This document shows, piece by piece, positions 16,994-26,267 of a stretch of DNA of 64,000 nt (within the stretch, counting starts at the first letter, position 1; every line of letters begins with the position of its first letter). Below the pieces are notes generated by a model. The model did no database searches and was not told the DNA's origin. It worked only from the letters and a program-made list of their open reading frames with translations. A program made the translations under genes and the position numbers. This stretch comes from a bacterium (GTDB lineage Bacteria; Desulfobacterota; Binatia; Binatales; Binataceae), in contig JADBKU010000022.1 of the NCBI GenBank assembly GCA_014896235.1, positions 1-64,000 of the forward strand. Reading direction: 5' to 3'.

Positions 16994-17746
16994 ATGAGCC
17001 ATGCACACACGCCGGGAAACGGCGGAGCCGATCATCCCGCGGCGCCGATGGTGGAGGAAATAACCGATTTCGAGGTTCTCGAGATTGCGGTGCGGGAACT
17101 CGCTATCGAGCACGGTCTTTTTACCGCTGAGGATCATCGCAGGTTCACCGAATGGGCCGAGTCGATCGGGCCGGCCGCGGGCTCTCGATTGGTCGCCAAG
17201 GCCTGGACCGACCCCGCTTTCAAAGCTCGGCTCCTGGAGGACGCGGTTAAAGCGTGCAAGGAGATCGGTATCGATTGGGCGGAACCCACCGGGTTCGGCA
17301 CTCCAAGTGACTACATGAACCTGCGCGTACTCGAAGATACGCCGACGCTGCATCACGTAATCGTTTGCACGCTCTGCTCGTGCTATCCGCGCCCGCTGCT
17401 CGGCATGTCGCCCGAATGGTACCGTACAACTAACTATCGCCGCAGGCTGGTGCGCTGGCCGCGCCAGGTCCTGGCAGAGTTCGGTTTGATACTTCCCCCC
17501 GAGGTTGAGGTGCGCGTCGAGGACTCCAACCAGAAATGCCGCTTCATGGTCCTTCCCGTCCGGCCCGAAGGCACCGAGAATTGGACGGAGGAGCAACTGG
17601 CGGAGATCGTTACGCGCGACTGCATGATTGGCGTCGCCCTGCCGCGGCCCGGCAGAACGGCCGACGTCCATCCGATGCACAAGGCGCGCCGGCCAGTAAA
17701 GGGTCAGGCGCATTCCGGCGAGGCTGCTCATGAGTCCAAGAAATAA
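16994..17746 (+). CDS. scnC: Thiocyanate hydrolase gamma subunit, cobalt site
   Basis: 250 residues, close to the 243 of the Thiobacillus enzyme and longer than typical nitrile hydratase alpha chains. The metal claw VCTLCSC is complete at residues 124-130; Thr in the third position indicates the cobalt type. The cysteines at 125, 128 and 130 lie almost where the claw cysteines of characterised SCNase gamma are, and two of these are normally oxidised. The GMSPEWYR and RVEDSNQKCRFMVLP blocks are also family-typical. Ribosome site is GAAAGGAAGG. The next gene overlaps by 17 bp. Confidence 0.9.
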   Translation: MSHAHTPGNGGADHPAAPMVEEITDFEVLEIAVRELAIEHGLFTAEDHRRFTEWAESIGPAAGSRLVAKAWTDPAFKARLLEDAVKACKEIGIDWAEPTGFGTPSDYMNLRVLEDTPTLHHVIVCTLCSCYPRPLLGMSPEWYRTTNYRRRLVRWPRQVLAEFGLILPPEVEVRVEDSNQKCRFMVLPVRPEGTENWTEEQLAEIVTRDCMIGVALPRPGRTADVHPMHKARRPVKGQAHSGEAAHESKK

Positions 17747-18083
17747 GGTTGCCCGCGGCCGCTTCGCGCTGCTCGAGGCGCTGAAGAACCGGGACAAGAC
17801 GTGGAATGCCCTTGCGCCGCGCTACGGCGTTAGCAATCCGAATCCCCCTTGGAAATCCAGCCTCATCGCGATGTGCGATTGCCTGGACGCTGGCGGAGCG
17901 CTTCCTGTACTCGACCGTCGTCATGCCGAGGATGAGCTTGCAGACTCGGTTTATAGCGACATTCCCGAGCCGGAGCGCCAGCTGCTCGCGCTTGCTCATA
18001 CCATGCTCAGCCGCGGCCTGATAACGGAAAGTGACCTGGCCAACCGCATGCGTGCTGTGAGAGCGCGACTTGAAGCGGTTTAG
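17730..18083 (+). CDS. Thiocyanate hydrolase/nitrile hydratase activator protein (P15K-like)
   Basis: 117 residues beginning inside the end of scnC (17 bp overlap). Small activators of this type deliver cobalt to, or help fold, the gamma subunit and are needed for cysteine oxidation. The sequence has the NHase-accessory look, with WNALAPRYGVSNPNPPWKSSL and a C-terminal helical part. Its place directly after scnC matches the known scn gene cluster. The assignment relies as much on position as on motifs. Confidence 0.78.
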   Translation: MSPRNKVARGRFALLEALKNRDKTWNALAPRYGVSNPNPPWKSSLIAMCDCLDAGGALPVLDRRHAEDELADSVYSDIPEPERQLLALAHTMLSRGLITESDLANRMRAVRARLEAV

Positions 18084-18298
18084 GACATCTTCAGCTCGGG
18101 CGTGAAGCCGCTGCGTTTGTGGCAAATGCCGAAGCCGCGATGTGTCGCAGTTGCGCGATTTCGCGGCGATTCGTCGAAGCGCCAAACCGAGACTGTGAGT
18201 CGGACCGACCCACAATCATGATGATCCTGCCGAAGAAAACAAGGTTCGCGGCGGCGGCTCAAAGCGTCATAGCCGCAGGCTCCCGCCGCCCGCCGGAG

Positions 18299-18754
18299 TC
18301 AGCGAACTCTGGCGGGCTCGCGCTCGCTTGCGACCAGTTCCAGCCCTTCGAGGAAGGCGGTCCATCCGCCGCGAAGCCGATCTTCGAACTCCGCAAGCGC
18401 GGCTTCGTGCACCAGCGTCAGTTCGCATCCGCCGGCCACGGGCGCGATTTCGATCGTCACGCGATTGAAATCCGACCAGACCTGCGGAACCTGCAGCGTG
18501 AAGACGAGCCGGCGCGGGCGATCGATTTCGAGATACTTGCCGACGTGATCGTAATCCACGCCGTCGCGCCGCGCGACGAATAAGTACGAACCGCCGACCC
18601 GCGCGTCGATTTCGGCGCGAATCACGGTCTGGCCGGGGCGGGTGAAAAGAAACCGCCGCGCGCGCTCGGGATCGAGCCAGGCGTCGAAGACCCGTTCGGG
18701 CGAAGCGTTGAACCGGCGGCTCACTCTGACCGTCGCGGTTTTAGCCGATTGCAT
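18299..18754 (-). CDS. SRPBCC (AHSA1-type) domain protein
   Basis: 151 residues. It starts with the family opening RFNASPERVFDAWLDPERARRF and ends with the WTAFLEGLELV helix that closes the START-like cavity. Such proteins bind hydrophobic small molecules or act as Hsp90-activator homologues, but the ligand is unknown. It lies 30 bp downstream of the ArsR-type regulator and is probably controlled by it. ArsR plus AHSA1 pairs are common. Confidence 0.85.
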   Translation of the reverse strand: MQSAKTATVRVSRRFNASPERVFDAWLDPERARRFLFTRPGQTVIRAEIDARVGGSYLFVARRDGVDYDHVGKYLEIDRPRRLVFTLQVPQVWSDFNRVTIEIAPVAGGCELTLVHEAALAEFEDRLRGGWTAFLEGLELVASEREPARVR

Positions 18755-18784
18755 CGAAGTTTCCTCCTGCGGCAGGGTTACGAT

Positions 18785-19138
18785 TCATCGCGAATCCTCG
18801 CGGTCGAGCAGATCCTGAAGCGCGTCGAGCTGGCGGTTCCAGAACCGCTCGTAACGCCGTATCCATTCCTCCGCCGCGCGCATCGGCGCGGCGTTGAGCC
18901 GCACGATCTGGAAGCTGCCGCGTTTTTCGCGGCGGATCAGATCGGCGCGCTCGAGAACCTTGAGATGCTTCGAGACGGCGGCGAGCGACACGCGGTAGGG
19001 CCGGGCGATTTCGCCCACGGTTTTCGGGCGCTCGGCGACGCCGCGCAGAATCGAGCGGCGGGTCGCGTCGGCAAGCGCGTGAAAAACCGCATCCAGCCGC
19101 GCCGGGGGCGTTTTCCGCCGCGCCGCAGATTTAACCAT
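18785..19138 (-). CDS. ArsR-family HTH transcriptional regulator
   Basis: 117 residues. The winged helix is clear: HALADATRRSILRGVAERPKTVGEIA then SLAAVSKHLKVLERADLI as the recognition helix. No metal-binding Cys cluster is visible, so the signal is probably not a metal; members paired with SRPBCC proteins usually respond otherwise. The translation start overlaps one AACC-N4-GGTT repeat, so autoregulation is likely. It forms a two-gene operon with the SRPBCC gene. Confidence 0.88.
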   Translation of the reverse strand: MVKSAARRKTPPARLDAVFHALADATRRSILRGVAERPKTVGEIARPYRVSLAAVSKHLKVLERADLIRREKRGSFQIVRLNAAPMRAAEEWIRRYERFWNRQLDALQDLLDREDSR

Positions 19139-19189
19139 ACGGTTGAATGCTAGCCGGGCGCGCGGGCGCTGTCAACCAATCGGTTAAAT
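19131..19189. promoter_or_regulatory. Two operator-like AACC-N4-GGTT repeats at the ArsR promoter
   Basis: TTAACCATACGGTTGAA (19131-19147) covers the ArsR start codon, and TCAACCAATCGGTTAAAT (19172-19189) lies about 41 bp upstream of it. Both have the same half-sites. They are good candidates for autoregulatory ArsR binding sites. This is inferred from position and symmetry only. Confidence 0.6.
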
Positions 19190-19218
19190 CCGGCGCGGAC
19201 GGAAAGGCGGCGGGCCGG

Positions 19219-19971
19219 TCAGGACGACGCGGCGGGCGCGCGGCCCTGCAATTCGAGCAGGCGGTCCGAAATCCTCTGCGCCCAGTAGTCGATCGCGGCC
19301 TCGGCGTCGCCCCATTTCCAGGTCGCCGCGGAGCTGAGCGAAACGCCGCCGGCGCGCTGATCGACGGCGCCCGCCAGCAGCTGGCCGGAGACCGAGTCGG
19401 TCGCCTTCATCTCAGCCTGGGCCGAACCGACAAAGGCGTAACTGCCGGTCGCGAGCGATTGAGCGGCGTTGAGTATCCGCAATTGCGGAACCACCACCGA
19501 AACCGAGCGCAGGCCGGGAGTCGCGGAGGCGGCGTTGACCAGCGCGACCTGCAAGCGCATCACACCCGGGCCGGGCTGGTTCACGAGCGTGAAGTTCTTT
19601 GAAAGGTCCTCGGCAAGCTTGTTGTAGGCGTAGGTGGTAAGCGTTTGCTGGTCGGAGAGCGAAACGCCGCTGTTGGCGCCGTCCCAGAACTGAACCGGAT
19701 CGATCATGATTTTCGTGTACCGCTTCCAATCGGCGTTGCGATTGACGTACACCAACGCCGCCTTGCCCTGCCCGCCCGGCTGCAGCAGCGAAGCCGATGG
19801 TCCGAAAAATGCCGCGACGGCGGGCGCCTGACCGGTCTGGACCTGCTCGACGACCGCGGACGAGTTCTCAACCGTTCGAGAACATCCGCCGATCTGCACG
19901 GCCATCGCCAGGAGCATAGCGGAAAACACTATTGCGCGGGCTTCAAGGCCAGCGATGCGCGCCAATTTCAT
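19219..19971 (-). CDS. DUF3313-family lipoprotein
   Basis: 250 residues. The leader ends in the lipobox VQIGGC, so the protein is lipid-anchored. The mature region has YTKIMIDPVQFW near residue 86, typical of DUF3313, then repeating VxLxxA beta segments. The C-terminal AAIDYWAQRISDRLLEL helix is also characteristic. Its function is not known; outer-membrane anchoring is plausible. It appears to be a single gene, divergent in expression context from its neighbours. Confidence 0.78.
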   Translation of the reverse strand: MKLARIAGLEARAIVFSAMLLAMAVQIGGCSRTVENSSAVVEQVQTGQAPAVAAFFGPSASLLQPGGQGKAALVYVNRNADWKRYTKIMIDPVQFWDGANSGVSLSDQQTLTTYAYNKLAEDLSKNFTLVNQPGPGVMRLQVALVNAASATPGLRSVSVVVPQLRILNAAQSLATGSYAFVGSAQAEMKATDSVSGQLLAGAVDQRAGGVSLSSAATWKWGDAEAAIDYWAQRISDRLLELQGRAPAASS

Positions 19972-20122
19972 TGGATCGTTATCCTTTTCACCGGCGATCG
20001 ATCAGTGCCGCCTATGGCGCGGCAATCGACGCCAAGTGTTGCAAAGACTAGCCTTCGCGCATCGAGGATGCACGAAAATGGATGACCACAGCGGATCGCG
20101 AAAGTTTCGCGCTCCGGCAGGC

Positions 20123-20770
20123 CTATTCGATCGAATCGTCGCCGTTGTCGCGGGACGGAGGAGTCGCTGGAGCGGCGGGAGTCGGCGGATTGGGCGCAAG
20201 CGTCGGAGTCGGCGAAGGCGGCGGCTCCTTGTAGGCGCCGAGATCTTGAATGATCTGGTCGGCGTGAATCGCCGGATCGACGTTGGGATAAACCTTCAAG
20301 ATTCGTCCGTCGGCGCCGATAACGTAGGTCACGCGTTTGTCGAGGCCGAGAATCGGGATGCCGTTGTCGGCGCCGTAGGCTTTCGCGATGCTTTTGCCGG
20401 GATCGAGCAGCAGCGGAAACGGCAGCTTGTATTTCTGCTGGAAGGCGCGATGCGAGCTTTCCGAATCGACGCTGCATCCGAGCACCACGATGCCCCAGCG
20501 GGCGAGCTTGGCGTAGCCGTCGCGAAAGGCGCACGCCTCCTTGGTGCATCCGGGAGTGTTGTCTTTCGGGTAGAAATAGAGGACGACTTTGTGGCCCAGA
20601 AAATCGCTCAGGCGGATCGACACGGTCTGGCCGTTTTCGACCGCCTGCGTCGAGAATGGCGGCGCGACGTCGCCGGCCTTGAGCAGTTCGGCGCGCGCCG
20701 AACCGAAGCCGAACAATGTCCAGAGCAGTCCCATCGTGATCGCGAAAGCCGCAACGCGCCGCGGTTTCAT
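20123..20770 (-). CDS. Peroxiredoxin (BCP/PrxQ type) with signal peptide
   Basis: 215 residues from ATG 20770; an in-frame start 9 codons upstream is possible. An N-terminal signal sequence (MGLLWTLFGFGSARA) predicts export, unlike cytoplasmic BCP. The peroxidatic Cys lies in NTPGCTKEACAFRD near residue 80, with a nearby Cys that fits the PrxQ resolving position. An unusual Pro/Thr-rich tail (PPPSPTPTLAPNPPTPAAP) follows the fold. It reduces peroxides, here probably in the periplasm, with an external thiol donor. Confidence 0.87.
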   Translation of the reverse strand: MKPRRVAAFAITMGLLWTLFGFGSARAELLKAGDVAPPFSTQAVENGQTVSIRLSDFLGHKVVLYFYPKDNTPGCTKEACAFRDGYAKLARWGIVVLGCSVDSESSHRAFQQKYKLPFPLLLDPGKSIAKAYGADNGIPILGLDKRVTYVIGADGRILKVYPNVDPAIHADQIIQDLGAYKEPPPSPTPTLAPNPPTPAAPATPPSRDNGDDSIE

Positions 20771-20803
20771 CGCGAAATTATACGGCCGCGCCGTCACGCG
20801 CCG

Positions 20804-21772
20804 CTAGATCGCATATAACCAATCGCGGTAGCGGGGGTCGCGGCCGCGCAAAGCGGCGTTAAACACCTCTATCACTTTGCGCGTGATCGGGCCGGGCTTG
20901 CCCTCGCCGATGCGCCGATCGTCAAGCTCGCGCACGGGAGTAACCTCGGCCGCCGTGCCGGTCATAAAAGCCTCGTCGGCGATATAGACGAGGTCGCGCG
21001 GAAAGGGCTGCTCCTTCACCGCGACGCCCTGGTCATGCAGGATGCGGATCACCGAATCGCGCGTGATGCCCGCCAGGCACGACATCAGGGGCGGCGTATA
21101 GACCACGCCGTCGCGCGCGATAAAGAAGTTCTCGCCGCTGCCTTCGGCGACGTAGCCGTGAACGTCGAGCAAGAGCGCTTCGTCATAGCCGTTTTTGCGC
21201 GCCTCGTAGCCGGCCAGCGCGGAATTGACGTAATTCGCCGAGGTTTTGGCCATCGGCATCATCGAATTGTGATGGAACCGGACGAACGACGCGGTTTTGA
21301 GCCGCACGCCCTGGCTTTGACCGTCCGCGCCCAGATAGGCGCCCCACGGCCACGCCGCGATCGCAACGCGCACCTTGTTGTTGCGCGCGACGACGCCCAT
21401 CTCGCCGTCGCCGTAAAAAGCGATCGGCCGCAGATAGCATTCGTCGAACTTGTTGACCCGCACCACGTCGGCGCAGGCTTTGACCAATTCCTCCCGGCTG
21501 AAAGGGATGGTCATCTCCAGAATATGGGCGGAATCGAGCAGGCGGCGAATATGCTCGTTGGCGCGGAAGATCGCGGAAGCGCCTTTGTCGCCCTTGTAAC
21601 AACGCATCCCCTCGAACACGGCGAGGCCGTAGTGGAGGCTATGGGTCAGGACGTGGACGTTGGCCTGGTCGTACGGGACCATCGCGCCATCCATCCAGAT
21701 CTTATCCGAGCGCACGTTGTTAGCGGCCAAAGCTGAAATCTCCCAGGAAGAGTAGGGCGCGGCGCGCATCAC
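20804..21772 (-). CDS. ilvE: Branched-chain amino acid aminotransferase
   Basis: 322 residues, PLP fold type IV. HVLTHSLHYGLAVFEG near residue 40 and the lysine of MAKTSANYVNS, which carries PLP, are present, as is YVAEGSGENFF and GITRDSVI. It transfers the amino group of leucine, isoleucine or valine to 2-oxoglutarate in the cytoplasm. The initiator may be GTG 21772, ATG 21769 or GTG 21715, since the homologous region starts at KIWMDG. It lies downstream of pcnB with 90 bp between. Confidence 0.93.
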   Translation of the reverse strand: MMRAAPYSSWEISALAANNVRSDKIWMDGAMVPYDQANVHVLTHSLHYGLAVFEGMRCYKGDKGASAIFRANEHIRRLLDSAHILEMTIPFSREELVKACADVVRVNKFDECYLRPIAFYGDGEMGVVARNNKVRVAIAAWPWGAYLGADGQSQGVRLKTASFVRFHHNSMMPMAKTSANYVNSALAGYEARKNGYDEALLLDVHGYVAEGSGENFFIARDGVVYTPPLMSCLAGITRDSVIRILHDQGVAVKEQPFPRDLVYIADEAFMTGTAAEVTPVRELDDRRIGEGKPGPITRKVIEVFNAALRGRDPRYRDWLYAI

Positions 21773-21862
21773 CGGCGATTATGCGGAGCGCCACGATGAA
21801 ATTAGTCGATGTAATCCGAACGGACAAGCTGAAGTGACGCGTCTGGTTCCGGTGCGATGCGG

Positions 21863-23401
21863 CTATTCGTCGCGATCACCGCTGAAATCGCGGCCGTGTA
21901 CGGCGGATTCGCCGCCGTCTCCGGAATTTTGCCGCGGCGCATCCGCGGCGGCGTCCGAGACTGCGGTCACGGAGGCGTGCGCGTCGTTCGGCGTCGCCGC
22001 CACGCCGTTCGTGAGGGCGGGTTTGCGCCGATGGCGTCGGCCGCCGCGGCGGCGGCGCCGTCTGCCGGATGGCGCCAACGAACGGCCGCCATCGTCGTTG
22101 CCGTTCGCAGCCGCTTCGGCGCGCCGGCGCGGAAAGCGCTCGGGCGGCGCGGTCAAAAACCGGTCGTAGGTTACGACGTCGAACCGATAGGTGGGCGCGA
22201 TCCATTCGAGCAGCTGGCGCGCTTCCGGATAGTACGGCCGGCGCGGCAGCCGCCGCGCGATCCGCGTCATCGCCATCATATGGCCGACCGCTTCGAGCAG
22301 CAGACGCATCTGGTCGGTGTCCGAGCGCGAAAAGCCGCGCTGGCGCAAATCCGCAATCAGTTCCGCCCGCGCCGCAGGTTCGCTCCGCCCGCGAAATAGA
22401 TCCGCATACAACGCCGCCAGCGCCATCGCGCGCGACGGCGCCAGCCCTTCCGCGATCGCGCGGCCCATCGCGGCCAGATTGCGCGCGGTCGCGATCGCTT
22501 CGAAGCCGTCTTCCCGGGCGTGCGGCGCGAGTTCGCCGACCTGCGCTGACGGCTCGGTCGCCGCGGCGGCGGGCGGGTTGCGAAGATGGTCGGAAATGGC
22601 CGGCAGGAGTACGGCGAGCAGGCCGAGCCGCTGCATCAGATGCAACGCGCGGGCGGCGTCGGCCAGCATCAGCGTGCGGAAGGTTTCTTCGACCAATCGC
22701 GGCACGGACGCCTTCGCCAAATCCCCGCAATGGCGTTCGATCGCCGCGCGCGTCGCCGGTTCGATCTCGAAATTCAGCTTGGCCGCGAACCGCACCGCGC
22801 GAAGCATCCGCACCGGATCCTCGCGCATCCTCAGGTCGGGATCGCCAATGGATCGAATCAACCTCGCTTCCAGGTCGGGCGTCCCCCCAACGTAATCGAT
22901 CACCTCGAATGTGCGGGGATCGTAGAACAACGCATTGACCGTGAAATCACGACGGAACGCGTCCTCTTCGGGCGTGCCGAAGGTGTTGTCCTGACGGATC
23001 ATCGGATCGCCGCTTTCCGAAACTTCCTCGCTGCGCCGGCGGAACGTGGCGACTTCGATATTTTGCGGGCCGAAATAAACGTGCACGAGGCGGAAGCGCC
23101 GGCCGATCAAGCGGGAATTGCGGAACAATTCGCGCACCTGATTGGGATGGGCCGAAGTGGCGACGTCGAAATCCTTCGGCCGCCGCCGCATCATCAGATC
23201 GCGGACTCCGCCGCCAACCAGATAGGCGGTAAAATCGGCGCTGATCAGGCGATAGAGCACCTTGAGAACGTTCGGGTCGATGTCGCGGCGCGAAATCGGA
23301 TGCGCCGAGCGTTCGAGGATGACCGGGTCCACTGAGCTTTGATCCACGCGCTTGCGCGCCGCTCCGGAATTAATTTCCATCCCGGCGCGAGTCGCCAACA
23401 A
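21863..23401 (-). CDS. pcnB: Poly(A) polymerase I / CCA-adding family nucleotidyltransferase
   Basis: 512 residues. The class II nucleotidyltransferase head has YLVGGGVRDLMMRR with RPKDFDVATSA, giving the metal-binding acidic pair. The RNA-binding helical region continues to about residue 430. The tail is Arg- and Gly-rich (GRRRRRRGGRRHRRK), typical of PcnB and likely to hold RNA. Such length favours PcnB over a CCA enzyme. It adds 3' poly(A) to RNAs for decay. Alternative start 7 codons downstream is possible. Confidence 0.85.
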   Translation of the reverse strand: MLATRAGMEINSGAARKRVDQSSVDPVILERSAHPISRRDIDPNVLKVLYRLISADFTAYLVGGGVRDLMMRRRPKDFDVATSAHPNQVRELFRNSRLIGRRFRLVHVYFGPQNIEVATFRRRSEEVSESGDPMIRQDNTFGTPEEDAFRRDFTVNALFYDPRTFEVIDYVGGTPDLEARLIRSIGDPDLRMREDPVRMLRAVRFAAKLNFEIEPATRAAIERHCGDLAKASVPRLVEETFRTLMLADAARALHLMQRLGLLAVLLPAISDHLRNPPAAAATEPSAQVGELAPHAREDGFEAIATARNLAAMGRAIAEGLAPSRAMALAALYADLFRGRSEPAARAELIADLRQRGFSRSDTDQMRLLLEAVGHMMAMTRIARRLPRRPYYPEARQLLEWIAPTYRFDVVTYDRFLTAPPERFPRRRAEAAANGNDDGGRSLAPSGRRRRRRGGRRHRRKPALTNGVAATPNDAHASVTAVSDAAADAPRQNSGDGGESAVHGRDFSGDRDE

Positions 23402-23523
23402 TTGAGGGAACTTAGCACGTTATAGTGAAATCTTCACTGCGTCGCCCGCCACGAAGTTTCATTTGTCGCCTTAAGCCGCAACCGCATCGCGCGCCGTCCC
23501 CGAATCTCGTACACTAAACGATC

Positions 23524-24501
23524 ATGCCGAGGACCCAGCGCCGCACGATCCAGATTGTCAGCCATGGCCCGTCATGTCTCGACGGCGTGGTCGCCGCGGC
23601 GGCGATAGAACGTTATTACAAAGATCAGCGCGTGGTTGCATTCCTTGCGGCTAACGGCGACAGCGACCGCGTAATCCAATCACTCCGGCCGCGCGAACGC
23701 GGGGAACTGGATGAATACTGGATTACCGACCTGTCCTGGACCGCGACCGCGACCGCCGCGCATTTGACCAATCTGATCCGCGCTGGCGCACGTGCTTACT
23801 GGGTTGATCACCATCGCACTGCCGTGGCCCGCGCCGACGCTCCGGAATTCGACGTTCCATTCAGCGGCCGGCTGCTGTCCGAAGAATTCTCCGCCGCCCG
23901 CCTGACCTTCAATTTCCTGAAACAACTTGCGGAAGAAAGGCGCGAAACCGAAAAACTGGCCGATTTCGAACGTTTTTTCCCTTTCGCCGCCATCGCCGAC
24001 GACCACGACCGCTGGATCCATCAGATTCCCGAATCCGCCGATTGGGCGCTTGCCGTGCAAACGCTCGGCGGAATGGAGTCGTATCGCGAAATCGTCCGGC
24101 TCGAAGAGCCGGTGATGAGCCGCAAGCTCAGGCTTGCGCTTGAGGCCGGCCGTAAAGCGATGGATAAAAGCTTAGAAATCGCGCAGGCCACGATGGTCGA
24201 ACGGCCGCTCGGCAACGGCCTGCGCATCCGCTCCGCCTGCTGCATGGGCTACAGCAGCGAGGTCGCGGCAAAACTCTACGAGGGGCAGACGCGGACGATA
24301 ATCGCGCTTTTCGATCTGCGCAGCCTTGGGGTCAGCCTGCGGCGCAGCGCCGATTGCGAGGTCGATCTCTCCCGGCTCGCGCGCAAGTTCGGCGGCGGCG
24401 GCCATGCGGCCGCGGCCGGCTTCGCGGTCGATGAGGCCAAGCGGGCGCCAGCGGAATTGCTGGCCGATCTGCTAGGCGCGCGGCTCGAAAGCGGAGAGTG
24501 A
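23524..24501 (+). CDS. DHH/DHHA1-family phosphoesterase-like protein
   Basis: 325 residues. The N-terminal VSHGPSCLDGVVAAAA block and the VDHH motif at about residue 98 belong to the DHH superfamily, with another DDHDRW segment later. The C-terminal FGGGGHAAAAGF is the DHHA1 motif. Such enzymes hydrolyse short RNA, pAp or cyclic dinucleotides. The first Asp position of the family is replaced by Ser/Cys-rich sequence, so substrate and even activity are uncertain. It is divergent from pcnB. Confidence 0.8.
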   Translation: MPRTQRRTIQIVSHGPSCLDGVVAAAAIERYYKDQRVVAFLAANGDSDRVIQSLRPRERGELDEYWITDLSWTATATAAHLTNLIRAGARAYWVDHHRTAVARADAPEFDVPFSGRLLSEEFSAARLTFNFLKQLAEERRETEKLADFERFFPFAAIADDHDRWIHQIPESADWALAVQTLGGMESYREIVRLEEPVMSRKLRLALEAGRKAMDKSLEIAQATMVERPLGNGLRIRSACCMGYSSEVAAKLYEGQTRTIIALFDLRSLGVSLRRSADCEVDLSRLARKFGGGGHAAAAGFAVDEAKRAPAELLADLLGARLESGE

Positions 24502-24564
24502 TCGCGTTCCGCGCCGGCGGAAACTTCCCTTGCTAAGACGCCGATCGGCTTGTAGATTCGCGCC

Positions 24565-24990
24565 GTGGAGGCCGGGCTCGAGCAAATTCTTAATCTGCTG
24601 CTCGAAAGCGAGCGCGCCGGAGTCGTCGCGCTCGACCAATTGATTGGCGCGGTCGAAAACGACGACCTGCGCCGCCTGCTCGCTATCTCGCGCGAGGACG
24701 AGGCCGCTACCGCATCGGCGCTCGAACAGCTTATTCGCGCCAACGGCGGCCAACCGTCAGACAAAATCGGTCCCTTCGCCGCGAAAGTCGCCGCGGCCGG
24801 CGCTCTCGCCGACCAGCTCAGGCTGCTGATTCGCGGCGAAGAATGGGTCGCGCGCAAGGTCGAAGAAGCGCTCGCGATCGCGCCGCCGGAGGGCCCGATC
24901 GCCGACCAATTGCGAAAAATGGCAAATCGGCATCGGTTCGAGGTCGAATGGGGCCGCGCCGAACTGATTCGGATCATGAACACGCTCTGA
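24565..24990 (+). CDS. Ferritin-like/DUF6306-type helical protein
   Basis: 141 residues from GTG 24565. The whole chain is helical, with Glu-rich pairs spaced as in ferritin-like four-helix bundles: LLLESERAGVVALDQLI, SREDEAATASALEQLI, RGEEWVARKVEEAL and RHRFEVEWGRAELI. These Glu/His positions could bind a di-metal centre. No cofactor claim beyond this fold is supported. It sits alone between a DHH protein and an acyl-CoA dehydrogenase. Confidence 0.65.
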   Translation: MEAGLEQILNLLLESERAGVVALDQLIGAVENDDLRRLLAISREDEAATASALEQLIRANGGQPSDKIGPFAAKVAAAGALADQLRLLIRGEEWVARKVEEALAIAPPEGPIADQLRKMANRHRFEVEWGRAELIRIMNTL

Positions 24991-25042
24991 AGACGCCGCG
25001 CGGCCGGCCGAACTTCGCCGTGCGGCGGGAGACGGATTCGCG

Positions 25043-26233
25043 ATGGACTTAGGTTTCACCCCCGAACAGGAAGAATTTCGCGCGCGCGTAAGGAAATTCC
25101 TGCGCGACAATCTGCCCGCCGGATGGGGCGAGCCGGGTTTTCGGCCGCATGGCGTCAACACGCTCGAATTCCTCAAGGACTGGCAGCGCCGGCTCTACGA
25201 GGGCGGCTTTCTCGGGATGGCATGGCCGAAGGAATACGGCGGCCAGGGCGCCTCGCAGATCGAGATGGCGATTTTCAATGAAGAGATCGCGCGGATGCGC
25301 GCGCCCGCGCCGCTCAACGTGCTGGGTCTCGCGATGGCCGGTCCGACGATCATCACTTACGGCACCGAAGAGCAAAAAAAACGCTATCTGCCCAAAATTT
25401 TGAGCTGCGAAGAAATCTGGTGCCAGGGATTTTCCGAGCCGAACGCCGGTTCCGACGTCGCCTCCCTGCGCACGCGCGCCGAACTCCGCGGCGACGAGTT
25501 TATCGTCAACGGCCAGAAAGTCTGGACCACGCTCGGCCATGTCGCCGACTGGTGCATGCTGCTGGTGCGCACCGATCCCGACGCGCCGAAGCATCGCGGG
25601 CTTAGCTATCTGCTCGTCGATATGAAAAGTCCCGGCATCACGGTCAAGCCGCTGCGCCAGATGACCGGCGAGGCCGAATTCAACGAGATGTTCTTCGAAG
25701 ACGTGCATGTGCCGCGCGCCAATCTGCTGGGCGGACTCAACGACGGATGGCGGGTCGCGACCACCACCTTGATGAACGAGCGCGGGACGGCGGCGCTGGC
25801 GGGCGTGATGCGCTACCGGATCATTTTCGACGAAATCGTCGATCTTGCGCGCGCCACGCTTCGCAATGGCGCGCCCGCCACCAAAGATCCGCTGATCCGC
25901 CAGCAACTCGCGCAATTCTTCGCCGAACTGGAGATGATGCGGTTCACCGCCTATCGTACCTTCTCGAAAATCCTCAAGGGCGGCGATCCCGGTCCGGTCG
26001 GATCGATCTCAAAACTCGCATGGTCCGAACTGAACCAGCGGATGCAGGAATTCGCGATGGCGCTGGAGGGGCCGGCGAGCCAGTTGATGCGCGGATCGCC
26101 GCATGCGATTCAGAGCGGCCGATGGCAGCATCATTTTCTGCGCTCGCGGGCGAACACGATCGAAGGCGGCACGTCGGAGATTCAGCGCAATATCATCGCC
26201 GAACGCGTCCTCGGCCTGCCCAAATCGCGCTAG
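25043..26233 (+). CDS. Acyl-CoA dehydrogenase family protein
   Basis: 396 residues, FAD-dependent. The three ACAD domains are in order: N-terminal helices, the beta middle domain with CQGFSEPNAGSDVASLRTRA around residue 130, and the C-terminal bundle ending in EGGTSEIQRNIIAERVLGLP. It desaturates acyl-CoA at the alpha-beta position and passes electrons to ETF. Substrate chain length cannot be read. The gene is followed 34 bp later by an alpha/beta hydrolase, so a small catabolic operon is likely. Confidence 0.9.
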   Translation: MDLGFTPEQEEFRARVRKFLRDNLPAGWGEPGFRPHGVNTLEFLKDWQRRLYEGGFLGMAWPKEYGGQGASQIEMAIFNEEIARMRAPAPLNVLGLAMAGPTIITYGTEEQKKRYLPKILSCEEIWCQGFSEPNAGSDVASLRTRAELRGDEFIVNGQKVWTTLGHVADWCMLLVRTDPDAPKHRGLSYLLVDMKSPGITVKPLRQMTGEAEFNEMFFEDVHVPRANLLGGLNDGWRVATTTLMNERGTAALAGVMRYRIIFDEIVDLARATLRNGAPATKDPLIRQQLAQFFAELEMMRFTAYRTFSKILKGGDPGPVGSISKLAWSELNQRMQEFAMALEGPASQLMRGSPHAIQSGRWQHHFLRSRANTIEGGTSEIQRNIIAERVLGLPKSR

Positions 26234-26267
26234 GCCGACAGCCCGAGAGCGAAAGGAGGATTTTACG

